From Sialis fuliginosa (lineage: Eukaryota > Arthropoda > Insecta > Megaloptera > Sialidae): a stretch of 64,000 bases of DNA. The stretch is taken from positions 31,136,267 to 31,200,266 of the forward strand of contig OY540809.1 in assembly GCA_961205875.1 (NCBI GenBank). Direction: 5' to 3'. Positions 46,312-59,160 of the stretch are shown one piece after another. Within the stretch, counting starts at the first letter, position 1. Each line of letters starts with the position of its first letter. The notes under the pieces are model-generated. The model had not been told where the DNA came from and made no database searches. It saw only the letters and a list, made by a program, of their open reading frames with translations. Both the position numbers and the translations under genes were made by a program.

Positions 46312-49025
46312 TAGTACAGGCAACGAAGGGATTTAAATAGAACAAATTCGGAGTGGAATGAAATTTGGTACCCATATAATATACATAATAGTACGTCTGT
46401 ACACAAAAGTCCCCATCCATAGGCCTTGTGGAAAAAAAATTACAGCCGTTTGAAATTTAATTTAGTTTTTATTGAATAACTTCAAGACAAATAAAGATAC
46501 CGAGACGTGCCTTATATTAAAATTTTTTTAAATATTTGCTTTACAACTTTATTTCAAAATTTTCTCCAACGTATCTACATAAATTGCTGAAAAATCGCCG
46601 TAAATCTGAAAATTAAGTGCGTTTAATCAAAAAAATATGTTTAAATGGATTTTTAAGCTCTTAAAACTGATAATCGAGATAAATGTCCTCTATAAAAGTA
46701 GTAGAGAATAAAATTTTACAATTTTTTATGTAAGGTACAACATTCGATGTGTAAATTTTTGTTAGATATTTCTATTTTAAAAAGTCAAAAAAATAAATTT
46801 TAATTTATAAAATCGTATAAATAGCATGCTATGAAAATTAGCATTACATAAGAAAATAACATATTGGTATAGAAAATTAATGAAAATAAAGGTAATTAAT
46901 AATTCCAATACTTCAAATAAGACTTTTAATAACATATTATGATAACAATGTACTGAGGTGTAATTTGTAGCCCCTAGATTTAATATTATTGTATGTTTTA
47001 ATAGTTTTAAATATAAATCTTCAAGACATTTTATTTTATCTTCAAAATACGGATATTAGATAAGAACTAAATCAGAGTATCATAAAAATTTGCAAATATG
47101 TAGTACTTATATTACATTAGACATGTGCAAAAGTCCTCATAAATTGGGGATATGGAAAAAAAATTATAGCTGTTTTAATTTTGATATGATAAATTACTAT
47201 GTATCATATTTTCACTTATTATTAACCGTTTTTTACTTGGACATTTACATATTGTGTATCTCTGTATAGCATGCACATTATGAACTATTGAATTATGATC
47301 ATTTTGATAGAAAATTTTGATTTTTAAATCAAACGGTTGTTAAGATATAAATTTATTTGTTTAATTCGATTTTATAAAAATATATTTTGTTATGTATTTT
47401 ATACCCGTTTACAGATACGCTTATAACTTTTCTTTCGGAGTATCAATTAATGGGGATTTTCAAACAAGCGTAGTAGATACATTAGTGAGTGCATCTGAAA
47501 AAGTCCCCGTACATTGAAGCCATAGGACAAAAGTTACAGCTGTTTTATAATTACGGTGTGGTAAATTGTTATCTATGTAATGCGTTAACTGTAAATTTAA
47601 TTATGGGTGATTCTCTCAAAAATTGAAACTGAATTTTATTGCTATTTGATCAATGTTATCGTTCTTATTGAAAATAGTAACCATTTTTTTAAATTTCCCA
47701 TCGGGACTCTCAATAAAATATTTTTAAGTTTTTTTTTTTAAATATACATAGATCGTAATTTATACCACATCGTATTTATAAAAACAACTGTAACTTTTGT
47801 CCTATTGCTTCAATGTACGGGGACTTTTTCAGATGCACTCACTAATGTATCTACTACGCTTGTTTGAAAATCCCCATTAATTGATACTCCGAAAGAAAAG
47901 TTATAAGCGTATCTGTAAACGGGTATAAAATACATAACAAAATATATTTTTATAAAATCGAATTAAACAAATAAATTTATATCTTAACAACCGTTTGATT
48001 TAAAAATCAAAATTTTCTATCAAAATGATCATAATTCAATAGTTCATAATGTGCATGCTATACAGAGATACACAATATGTAAATGTCCAAGTAAAAAACG
48101 GTTAATAATAAGTGAAAATATGATACATAGTAATTTATCATATCAAAATTAAAACAGCTATAATTTTTTTTCCATATCCCCAATTTATGAGGACTTTTGC
48201 ACATGTCTAATGTAATATAAGTACTACATATTTGCAAATTTTTATGATACTCTGATTTTGTTCTTATCTAATATCCGTATTTTGAAGATAAAATAAAATG
48301 TCTTGAAGATTTATATTTAAAACTATTAAAACATACAATAATATTAAATCTAGGGGCTACAAATTACACCTCAGTACATTGTTATCATAATATGTTATTA
48401 AAAGTCTTATTTGAAGTATTGGAATTATTAATTACCTTTATTTTCATTAATTTTCTATACCAATATGTTATTTTCTTATGTAATGCTAATTTTCATAGCA
48501 TGCTATTTATACGATTTTATAAATTAAAATTTATTTTTTTGACTTTTTAAAATAGAAATATCTAACAAAAATTTACACATCGAATGTTGTACCTTACATA
48601 AAAAATTGTAAAATTTTATTCTCTACAACTTTTATAGAGGACATTTATCTCGATTATCAGTTTTAAGAGCTTAAAAATCCATTTCAACATATTTTTTTGA
48701 TTTAACGCACTTAATTTTCAGATTTACGGCTATTTTTCAGCAATTTATGTAGATACGTTGGAGAAAATTTTGAAATAACGTTGTAAAGCAAATATTTTTG
48801 AAAATTTTAATGTAAGGCACGTCTCGGTATCTTTATTTGTCTTGAAGTTATTCAATAAAAACTAAATTAAATTTCAAACGGCTGTAATTTTTTTTCCACA
48901 AGGTCTATGGATGGGGACTTTTGTGTACAGACGTACTATTATGTATACTATATGGGTACCAAATTTCATTCCACTCCGAATTTATTCCAAAAACAGGGCA
49001 ATTTTTCCCTTCATTGCCTGTACTA
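46312..49025. mobile_element. Palindrome P7, 2.7 kb
   Basis: Ends are TAGTACAGGCAACGAAGGG and CCCTTCATTGCCTGTACTA. The arms, about 1.33 kb each, are almost perfect with a loop of only ~60 bases at 47655-47720. Each arm contains three direct modules of the type AAAGTCC.CAT.....GCC.TAGGACAAAAGTTACAGC (about 46410, 47130, 47500). The end TAGTAC and the internal AATAGTACGTCTG resemble P5. No transposase frame. Confidence 0.85.
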
Positions 49026-49197
49026 TAACAATACATAAGTATTTTATAACTTGGTAATCTAATTTGTCAATATTTTTCAATAATACAGTCATATTGTACA
49101 GTCAAAGTACTTTTAATAATATACCCTTCCCTCAATCTTATAAAAATTAATTAAATAAATTTTAAAAATCACAGTGGCCTTCCTTAAGATTGATCAT

Positions 49198-50000
49198 ATA
49201 CAGGATGTCCAAGATAAGCGTGAAATGCATGCGGATTTCCAGATACAGATTCAGTTAAATAAGAAGAATTGAATTGGAGCACTTTTTGTGTAAAATCGAT
49301 TGATGTATTTAGAATTTTTATATCACTTTTAGTTTCTGAGTTACAAGCCCTAACTTTAGTTTTTCTTATGGGCCACTAAGTTGGCTATAGTATATTTGAA
49401 CATGTTTTTTTTCTCTACAATGATATGTAACTTGTCATATTTATTTTCAAAAAAAGTAAGAACATTTTTTTTGTATTTAAATATTCATTTGTTATTTTCA
49501 TTGCTGTTATTGTGATTTTTGCTGAACAATTTTTGTTTTTTATGGCCTACTTAAATGTTTGTTATAATATATACTTTATAAATATCACTAATATTTAATA
49601 CTTCGACTTTTTTTCGAAAATATATATGACAAGTGAGATATCGTTGTAAAGAAGAGTAAAAAACACGTTCAAATATACTATAGCTTACTTAGTGGCCCAT
49701 AAGAAAAACTGAAGTTAGGGCTTATAACTAGGAAATTAAAAGTGATATAAGTGCTATAAGAAACCGCAAACAAAAAGTACCTATCTACATTGACAAAAAA
49801 GTTATAGCCATTTAAAGAATTTCCGAATTTTCAGATTTTTTAATATGCCGCCTAAACCACATACAATTTTTAATGTTTTTTTTGATGTAGTAGTACTCAC
49901 CTCTTCCTTACAAATAATTCATCTCATGTAACCGAATCTGTATCTCTTAGCGTTTAGGAAATCCCCATGCATTCCACGTTTATCTTGGACACCCTGTATA
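49198..50000. mobile_element. Palindrome P8
   Basis: Ends are TATACAGGATGTCCAAGATA and TATCTTGGACACCCTGTATA, with CGTG.AATGCATG just inside. The arms share AGCCCTAACTT.AGTTTTTCT and ATGGGCCACTAAGT. TA flanks. The loop is about 49480-49590. Confidence 0.8.
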
Positions 50001-50785
50001 TCAAGTTCGCCTTTTTCCTAGCATCGATTTAATACTACATAATAAAAACTCTAATGCATACAATAATCAAGAATTTCGTTTCGATCCGCTTGCAACTGTC
50101 TCCAATTTAACGTATTACGTAACGTATTGCAGTTTAAACACACAGCGCACACATGTGTGATTGATGGTCTCAAGTGCACTCATGTGCTTGAATATTTTCA
50201 TGACTAAAGAACAACACAAACAATCTTGATAATATTTTATTGAAAAATTCAACAATTAATTAATGTTTAAGCACTTTCAGTTAAACTTGATCATACTTTT
50301 GTCTATAATAATTTAAAGAGTCTAACCCACAGTATTATCAAGTTAAACTAAATGTCCCTTAAACTAACTGTCATATTATTAACAGAACCAAGTATAATAC
50401 ATTTAATTTAATGGATTTTTAATTTTCTACGCTATGTTTTTACAACGCATATTATGTACATTTTTCATTGAGTGCCTTAATATTGATCTAAATCACGTTT
50501 GTAATATACAAAATTTAGGAGCATTTAGTGCTAAAGGAGCTTTAAATTGGTTAATAATACCGGGCATAAAAATACTTTATTTTTATTTTTTTAAATAAAG
50601 AAACAATACAAAATAATCTGAAAACTTCAAATATAATTTATTTTTGTTTAAAAACTTGACATCATTTTTTATATACTCTCCAAAATAAATGTCTGAATAC
50701 GCCATAGATTAATAATACAAAAACCATCCTGTATCTCTTTGTTACTGGCAATATAAATGTAAATGATCAAAAAAACATCGTGCAG
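50001..50785. other. Unassigned stretch with an M1 remnant
   Basis: AAAGGAGCTTTAAATTGG followed by AATAATACCGGGCAT near 50531-50572 resembles an M1 terminus. Otherwise nothing is recognised. Confidence 0.35.
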
Positions 50786-51025
50786 TTAGTTTTCTTTTTT
50801 TACTGATACGCTATCAGTGCTTAGTTTGTTATATTCTTTTAGTTTTTCGATTACATCTTCGATGGCAATCTAAGTTTTGGCTCAACGTGCAGCCCATATA
50901 AGCCGTATAATCAGAGGTATAGCTATTACCAAGTTGTAAGGATGACCGGTATCTACGCAATAACCATTTTCTAAGATATGGTTCGTTATCTATAAATGGT
51001 CTTCTTGGAGTGATTCGGAAGTCAT
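50786..51025 (-). pseudogene. Decayed small ORF of unknown identity
   Basis: On the minus strand an ATG in an AAA context (51023-51025) and a TAA (50786-50788) lie 80 codons apart in one frame, broken by three in-frame stops. The translation has protein-like character: MTSESLQEDHL, then a hydrophobic NLVIAIPLIIRLIWAAR segment that could span a membrane, then a charged helical tail AIEDVIEKLKEYNKLSTDSV. I do not recognise the family. It may be a processed pseudogene of a small membrane protein, or a coincidence of composition. Confidence 0.3.
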
Positions 51026-52434
51026 TTTTGTTTTATGCTTTTAATAGTACAGTATTTCACTTATTGAATTAGTTACTTTAAATTTCACTAAAATAATAGT
51101 GATTTCGAATCGAAAGTGGCACCATTACGGCATTTATTCTTACTTTAAATAATTTTTAGTGCGTTTTCATAAAGGTTTTTTATTCATTTTGATTCTTTTA
51201 TAAATTAGCCAATGATAATAACTGAATTTGAAGTTAGGTTATGAATGATTATTATTATGCATGATGATTTTCTATGTATCTATGTTTATTAAATAGTAAA
51301 TTAGTTTTTTTTAGATTGTTCGAGTTTTTGACATCAAAAATAAATAAAATAAAAACCATAGATTACTGTTCATTAATTCATGGTTGGTATACTTTTAATT
51401 ATTTAAATTTAGTGAATATTCACTATGAATATAGTAATATCTCGCTAATTCAGTTTTAGAGAGTAGATTTAGATTTATTAAGACCTTACTTACCTTAAGG
51501 TAGTTAATGAAAAGGTTAAAATATACACAAATTATATTAATTGCTTTATTATAATCATTACCATTAAGACATTTAAACATCTAAAACATAACATAATTCT
51601 TTGGTTTTTCATAACAAATAACTTACAATATACCATAATTCTATTAAGTTAAACTTACATAATATACATAAGATTGTCACTATTTTTACAAATGTAATTT
51701 ATTTTTAATTGAGATATGATTAATATATTATTAATTTATTTTAATTCCCACATCTATACAATAACAATTATTTTTAGACAAAAATATATTTATTATTATA
51801 TTTTTATATTGACATTTGTTGTATATTAATATATTCAATAAAATTCTATTTTTATAATTCGTGGTATCGTATATTAAGATATTAACGTATAATTTTTTAT
51901 TTACATATTAAATAAATCGGTCTTTATATGGAATAATGTATGCTTTTTTAAAACTACAAAACTTAAATCATAAAAGTCTTCCGAAGCCGAGACAACCTTA
52001 AGATTTTACAATAACATTACAATATTACTGTTAAAATTAAATGAATATAATAAATATAGATATTGTATAATCGCTATATCAAGTAAAATATTTATTGATA
52101 CATAATAGAAATAAATGAACACAATTTTGTAAGCTTTATTATAACCTAATAGCATTCGAAAATCGAAGAAAATTATAGAAATAAAAAAAAATGCAAAACA
52201 TAATAAACTTATTAAATATGAAATCTACAAAACTACAATAACGAAGTATCCATAAAACTGTGTTTTGTAAAAAGGGTTGCTTTTTGAACGCTGTTTATAG
52301 TATATATGTACTTAATATTTCAATATATGTTTTTTTACTTTTTCTCCAGCTTGTATATAGGTATGGTAAATTAATATTAATGATGTAAGTCTATCATTAC
52401 TAATATTTAGCAATTAACAATATTATAATAAAGG
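51026..52434. other. AT-rich stretch without a recognised gene
   Basis: Short ORFs on both strands near 51274-51580 have low-complexity composition. No repeat ends were found. Confidence 0.4.
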
Positions 52435-52442
52435 ACTTATTG

Positions 52443-52693
52443 CAATGTCTACCAAACTGTTTTACTTTACGTTACACTGGGCGGGGAGGAATTATTTCAC
52501 GGCACACCAAATAAAAAACCCAGCAAAATTTAAATATATTTTACTACTAGTAGTATAAACAAAAATACATAAATTATTATTATAATAAAACCTATTTAAT
52601 ATAAACCTAAGAATATTTTTAAATTTTTCGCAGCACACCTGGAATTTTTCGCGGTGTACTACTGTGCCGCAGCACACAGTTTGGCAGTTACTG
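52443..52693. mobile_element. hAT-type MITE
   Basis: The ends CAATGTCTACCAAACTGT and ACAGTTTGGCAGTTACTG are imperfect inverted repeats; inside, TTCACGGCACACC and CGCAGCACACCTGG / CGGTGTACTACTGTGCCGC give the GCCGCGGCAC-type subterminal motifs of many hAT elements. Flanks are ACTTATTG (52435-52442) and GCTTATTG (52694-52701), an 8-bp duplication with one mismatch. Confidence 0.65.
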
Positions 52694-52826
52694 GCTTATT
52701 GGAATGTATAAATAATAATGAGTGATAATTATTATTAAATGTTCACATCTGTACTATATAAGTTGCGTCTTATTTATAATAATGAATAATAAAATACTGC
52801 TTGCATATATGATAAGTAGGTACTAT

Positions 52827-53308
52827 AACACAGCCACACAAAAAAAAATGTGCGGTGCAAAAAAGCGACCTCTATAGCATTGTAGTATTGGCCGAGCTTA
52901 GTCGAAATCCAAATTTTTTAAATTTTTTGCTTACCAATTTTTTTTCTATTTGAGCTTGAATTTTGGGTCTAACCAACTTTAAAAAATTAAACTTAAACCC
53001 AAAATTCAAGCTTAAAAAAAAACAACACCAGTTTTTTATTTTTTATTTTAGCTTGAATTTTGGGTTTAAGTTTAATTTATGGTTACCAAAGCAAAAAGTC
53101 TAAAAAATTGGATTTCGACTATACTCCAAAGCCATATAGGTCGCTTTTTTGGTATCGCACACTTTTTTTTTGGAAAAATTCAAGCTCAAATAAAAAAAAC
53201 CGGTAAGCATAAAATTCCAAAAATTTTGATTACGACTATGCTCGACCAATACTACAATGCTATATAGGAGGCTTTTTTCGTATCGCACAGTTTTTTGTGT
53301 GGTTGTGT
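52827..53308. mobile_element. Foldback element with GTGTGGTTGTGT ends
   Basis: ACACAGCCACACAAAA pairs with TTTTGTGTGGTTGTGT. Subterminal GTGCGGTGCAAAAAAGCGAC mirrors the right-hand ...GCTTTTTTCGTATCGCAC. GCTTGAATTTTGGGT-type blocks occur four times in alternating orientation (52962, 52999, 53053, 53175). Overlapping ORFs on both strands are artefacts. Confidence 0.65.
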
Positions 53309-53414
53309 AATCAACCAAATGAGAAATATTTTCTCGTAGTTCAGATGTATTAAATGTTGACTATAATTTTTAATACAACTAGGTATGTTATAAAATAACT
53401 AATTTTGTTACACG

Positions 53415-54285
53415 TAACTCAAAACGTAAGGGATCACTAATTTTTTTCAATATTTTTAGGTATTTTTGAATGGCTACATCTCGGCGAAAAATTGTCGTAG
53501 AACAATTAAAAAAAAAAAAACAATTTTAGAGCTTGAACATTGTTGATTTCAAATCATTTGTTGAAAATTTTAATATCATTATGGATAACCTATTTTTTGA
53601 ACATGAAACGCTGAAAAAAATTCCTTCTAATAAAAAACTTTTTTAATTTCAATGCAGAACGATAAGAAAGTAACAACAAATGTTTGGACGCAAATAATTC
53701 GATTAAAAATGGTCGTAAAGTAATACAAAAAAGGTAAATTGAAAAGAAAAGTCGATTCAGGGTTTCGAAGATATGTTAGGGATACATTAAACTTAAAAAA
53801 AAATTGTGTTATCAAATAAACAATTAAAAGGCGTTAAAGAAAAAACTTTCATTCATCTAAATCTGTCCTTGAGTTTTTTTTACGATTGTTTGTGTGCGCT
53901 TAAAGTGAAATATGTATGATTTTTGCTTTTATTGCAAATAACTTGGTCAAAAATAGTCGTAAAAATAAAATTGAAGAAAAAAGTCCAATCTACAAACACT
54001 TTTTATTTGATTTGATCAAAAAAATTGTTCGACATGTAGACGGAGAGCCTCTCAAAACTGATATATATTTTTGAAATTTTTTTTGGGCATTTCATCTTCA
54101 AAAAGAGGTTATCCTAAAGGATATTACAATTTTCAACAAATGATTCGAAAACTAGAACATTAATGCATTAAAACTGTTTTTTTAAAACTGTTCTATGACC
54201 ATTTTTCGCGGAGATGCAGCCATTAAAAAATACCTAAAAATATTGAAAAAAATTTACTGATCCCTTAATTTTGGAGTTTAGTGTA
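53415..54285. mobile_element. Foldback element
   Basis: AACGTAAGGGATCACTAA and the following TTTTAGGTATTTTTGAATGG are mirrored by CATTAAAAAATACCTAAAAA and TTACTGATCCCTTAATTTT. Arms about 190 bases, with further diverged symmetry inward (TCGTAAAG/TCGTAAAAAT blocks). Confidence 0.65.
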
Positions 54286-57200
54286 GTTTAAGTACCTATC
54301 TATTAATTAATTAATGATAAATATAAGTGCGATGAATTTTAATATATTACAATCTCAAGATTAAGAAAATTTAAAACATTTTAAGTTTTTATATCGTATA
54401 TAAACTGTCCTCTAGAAACCTTTGTTTTTAATATAAAAATCTTAAGGTAATAACAGTTCGCTCGAGTGTCCGTTCTAACAGGAATGCTTGATAATGTTTT
54501 TTTTTTTTTTTTTTACTGAAACCGGGCAGAACATAATTTAAAATTCGACCTTTGGCAACTAAACAACTCATAATTTATCAATAGCTTATTAAATTGAAAA
54601 AAGTTTTATAGGACTTATAAACTGAAAACGAATAATGCAGAGTGCTAAATTAAGTAAATGTCATTCTGAGATGAAGTAGTATTGTTTTCCTTTGAGAATT
54701 CAATCTGGGTCATCAGATTTCGCTTAGATCGTGCCAAGGGAGTCGTTAAGTGAGCCTTATATTCTGGCACGTGTTAGAATCTTTCAAGCTACCGCGGAGT
54801 GTTTGGTTTATATAAAAACTGACCCCCATATACGGATATAGGGATCCAACAGTTTATATACCATATACCTTATTTCAATATTCATAACTTTGCACTGTCG
54901 TATTCAACGTTTTCTAGAAATTTACATAAAGAATATTAAAGCTAAGAAAAAATGAATAGCATTTTCTTCAGATTTTTGAATAGAAATAAAATTCGAATAA
55001 ATTATTTATTTAATTTCAATATAGCTCATGTTAACAGAGCATTTTTTTTCTTTTATAGAAGAACAACATAGATTTTGGTGGGTTTCATCTTTCAGTTTTT
55101 CCCCTTTTCAGGACAAAAATCGATTTAATTTTACTGGTTTATAACATTCAATAGCAAGTTAATTCTTTTGGTTTTAATTAAAAGGTAAAGGTAAAAGGTA
55201 AGATACATTTTTGGGTTAGTTTAATTTTACCTATAGGTAAAGTATATTTGGCCAGTGTCTAAAAATGTCAAACATTTGAAGATAACATTGAAATAATTAA
55301 TCATCGCACTTGTATATATCATTTACTTGCGTGTACAATAAACAGAGACGGAAAACAGAAATATTATTTATTAAAACAGTATTAGCTTGAAGATACATAA
55401 TTACTAAAAGTCCACGTTCAAAAAACAAATAATTTTTTGAAATAACAAATGCTTTTATGAATCACAGATTAGATATTATTATTTTATCACAATTGTAGTC
55501 ATCTCGAAAAATTATTAAAAGTTTAAATTTTATGAAAAATTTTAGTGTGTATCACTTTTTATCACATCAACAAACCGTTTTCCGTCTCTCTTAAAATGAA
55601 GTTGTCGATGTTTAATAATATTAATAGTTTACTAGTAAATGGCATATCTTCCACAGTAATAAGTCAATTACAGAATTTACATTTTACATATTAGAAATTA
55701 AGTGATTATTTTTTTATGAAATAAAAACTAAATATTTATATTGTTATTTGTACGATGAAAATTACCTTTGAGATAATATTAACTAAAATATATGAACTTA
55801 TTATGATCAAAATTATTAATAATCTATATTAAAGATATTATATCAGTGGCGTTCAAATATTTTTTTTTTCATTACTTTCTGTTATCAGGAAACATTATTT
55901 TGTGTCATAATTATATTCGTAAAAAACGACTCATAATATATTAATATAAAATAAATATATTTTATTGATTTAAAATGTAATAGATATAAATACAAATATA
56001 TTGTGTAAAATGATAAAAGTAAATATAATTTTTAAATAAAAAATATACATATATACTCAACACCACTGAATGACATTACAATTTATTACTAAATACTACA
56101 ATTGTGACACTATAACTACATCCGTTAACAGATTGTTTATGTGTCTTTCTAAGGGGGCACAACCATTTTTAGAAAATTATGCTTTATGACAACCATCAAG
56201 TTGTTTATACATAAGTACTTTTAATATAAGATCACATAATAAATAATTTAATTGTTCATGAGAGATTACTTAGTTCCAAAAAAATCGAAATAAAGAAGTC
56301 TACTTAACGTTTATGGCCATGAATTTGTTACAATATAAGTTACAGTGATTTTCGCTCGCTATCCTCGATGTCAATTTAAAAATAATTATAAGATTTTTAT
56401 AATACAGAATTATTGCTATCAAAATACAATCATTTAATCTACTTTCCAGATGAATTATTACAAATATATTATTATTACTTATAAAAACTTTTAAGTCATA
56501 TTTTTATAATAATAAAAACCAAACATTCATTTTTAAAAGTATTCATTTTATTAAAAAACGGTAAAAAATTAATAGAGAATTTATATACCCTGTAAAAATT
56601 TTATTTCTACATAAGCTCTTATTTTTTTATTAATATAATATTGATTTTCTAATACATGTACATAGTTTTTATTTGCAAAAATCAAAAGTTGATTATTCTG
56701 CGTATATTCCGTGGTTAACTCCCCTCTCTTTCTCTCTTAAAAAAGTTTGTTATTATTAAATTCTATAAAATATATACCATATTTCTTTCTTATTATTTGA
56801 ATTTTAAAAAATATTTGCCAAAAGCAACTTTCCTTATTAATTATTATTAAAAGTTATTATATTATTAATAATAATGATTCATTTTCACTTCCGATACTCA
56901 TGATATTTATAATATATAAATTTATAAAATAAGAAATACTGCGAATTATATCAATAATTATGAATTCAATTTTAATTCAAATGAATATCTATTATTGATC
57001 TTTCCAAACGAAATTCACTGTAAACATATCTAATTCTCCGTATCCAGGAGTTCATAATAATTTCTAAGGGATGGAATAAGCGTTATCAAGAAATTATTTC
57101 TTAACATACATAATGTTAAAAATGATATTACCTAATTATATAATAATTGACCTAGATTTAAAATATAACATTATATACATATATTGGATATCAGAATGCT

Positions 57201-57529
57201 AGTAAAATATAAGTCGCTCAGAATTCAAAAGCCAATAAAAATTATGATTTATATATTGTCTTTGATATAGATACCTATATTACAGTTAACAACTATGTTT
57301 TCTACCACTTCAATAAATTATTTTGGTGTTAAAATAAGTACATCAACAAAATTTGGATAAGTTAAGTTGTTAGTTAACATTGAGAACTGAGTAACTCATA
57401 TATTATTATAAAAAACTTTTTAAATTTTAACTACTAATGCCCATTTGTAAATCATATTCCATAGGTGTGAAAGAAGAATCCATATTTGTTTTGTTTGATG
57501 TATCAGTATCAAAATATTTTTCCAAAAAA
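54286..57529. other. AT-rich stretch; probable 3' flank of the host gene
   Basis: A less AT-rich patch at 54690-54850 (CGTGCCAAGGGAGTCGTTAA, ACCGCGGAGTGTTTGGTTTA) has no frame or partner. AGGTAAAGGTAAAAGGTA is a small tandem run near 55183. TTTATT at 56600-56605 is an AATAAA polyadenylation signal on the minus strand and could serve the exon at 58166-58424. No other features are seen. Confidence 0.35.
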
Positions 57530-57957
57530 TGTTTGACAGTTTTCGTTATAATTTTCATTAAAAGTACTAATTAAAAGTTACGTTCTGGAATTTTTTCAGA
57601 TTTTTTACAATGATAGTTTAGAAAATAGAGGGAGGGATTGAGGGATTGCTCTAATAACGACTTTGAACGCAAATATATCGTGACCGAAGGGTTAAAATCA
57701 AAAGGTCCTAAAATATTTTTCGTTGCTTTTTAGGAGACTTATCTAAAGATAAGTGAAAATAATATTTTGAATATACTTTTCAATCTATGAGAACGGGGTC
57801 AAAAAAACATATATTTTTTTAAAATCTTATCATTCATGTTTTTGAGTTATCAATCTATGTCCGTAATATCATCTTGATAGATATAATATTTATATAGACG
57901 GACGGACGAACAGAGCGAAACTAAAAGGGTTCCTAGTTTTCCACGGAACCCTAAAAT
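57530..57957 (+). repeat. Dispersed LINE/SINE-like repeat, second copy
   Basis: Shares with 75-512 the order GTTTTCGTTATAATTTTCA, GACTTTGAACGCAAATATAT, CGTGACCGAAGGGTTAAAAT, TTTTTGAGTTATCAATCT, GACGGACG and the tail CCTAGTTTTCCACGGAACCC. It lies downstream of the host exon, within its probable 3' region. Confidence 0.65.
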
Positions 57958-58165
57958 GTATAAATTTGTCATATGTATTTTTTAATTAAATGCAGGCTAT
58001 TCTATTTCTGGAAAAATAACGTATACCTATGTATTTTTTAAAAACTTTATATCTTACATTTTTGGGCGCAAGTAGTTAAAGGTAAATTATTTTTAAACCG
58101 TTTTCGTTACGTAAACATTTTCCATCCCTTATCTAATAACAATTATTGACACCTATTTAAAACAT

Positions 58166-58424
58166 TCAGCAGTCATGATCTTCGAAGAATGTTTGCGAAT
58201 CCCTACAGAAACTGGCTGGTGTAAGACTTCCCTGGTTGTGCGTACCTGTCGCCGTGGACTGGCTGGAGGGCGTTCTCACCTGCACCAGGTAACCGCTGGA
58301 GGTGGATGGGGTCAGCAGAGGCGTTCCTTGTAGAGATATAGCAAGCGGAAGTGCCGTGGGCCGACATAAACTGGCCGCACCTCGACCTTCTGTTACGGAC
58401 CGATATCTAGGTGGCCGCGATGAT
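58166..58424 (-). CDS. Terminal coding exon of an unidentified host gene
   Basis: This is the only window segment with clear host-exon character. On the minus strand a 3' splice site TTACTTTTCTATAG ends at 58425, and the frame stays open for 85 codons to a TGA at 58166-58168. The first base completes a split codon (phase 2 intron). The patch is far richer in G/C than its surroundings, and the ORF fills it almost exactly. The peptide is Ser/Thr/Pro-rich and probably disordered: [16 protein letters not shown], then [40 protein letters not shown], ending in [14 protein letters not shown] see no domain and do not recognise the family. It has no start codon of its own, so upstream exons must lie beyond a long intron; none is visible up to 64000. 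An alternative plus-strand reading is closed. Confidence 0.7.
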
Positions 58425-59160
58425 CTATAGAAAAGTAAATGTTAGTCATATTTCGTTATGGAAGTACTCTGATGTAGGATATTTTTAGTCAGTTACGGAT
58501 TTACTGTAAAGTGACCGTTTCAGATTCCACTAACATTTTAACAAATGTACTTGATATTAAATTATATTCCCACCATTTTTCAAAAGAGTACTATGTGATT
58601 AAAGAATAGGGGTATACCGGAACTAAAATTTTCAATTCCGACCGGAACCGAAATCGCCAGAATTCACAAAAAAAAATCTTGCCGGAACCGGAATTTTTTT
58701 CAAAAAATTCTATTTAATAAGTAAAACAATATACATATGTATGCTTTTTACATTTTTATTATCATAAATTAATATACCATTATTTTATATGGTATTTCTT
58801 AAATAGTAGAGGCGTAGAGTCCTACATTATATTATAAAAAATATTATTTTTTACAAATCTTGTAATTTTTACAGCTTTGTAAGATTGATTGTTTTAAATT
58901 GTTTGTATATCATACCTATGTTACGTTCTTCTTGATCGTATTTAATTACATTTCTAGTGTCAAATTATAAATGTGATAAATCACAAACAACATCTAGACA
59001 TATTCACAATATTAGAGAAGATAGTATAAATTTTTAAAGATAAAAGAATGCCTACTTAAAGCACTAATACATTACTATTATACTATATAGTGCATGTATT
59101 AAAACAATATATTGCATTATCTTAATACTATTAGATAAGATCAGATTAGTATGAATTAGT

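Noticed and set aside
58207..58330. Plus-strand exon reading (CTGGCTGGTGTAAGAC has a donor-like GTAAG)
   Set aside because: The minus strand is open across the entire GC-rich patch with an acceptor exactly at its edge; plus-strand frames are closed.
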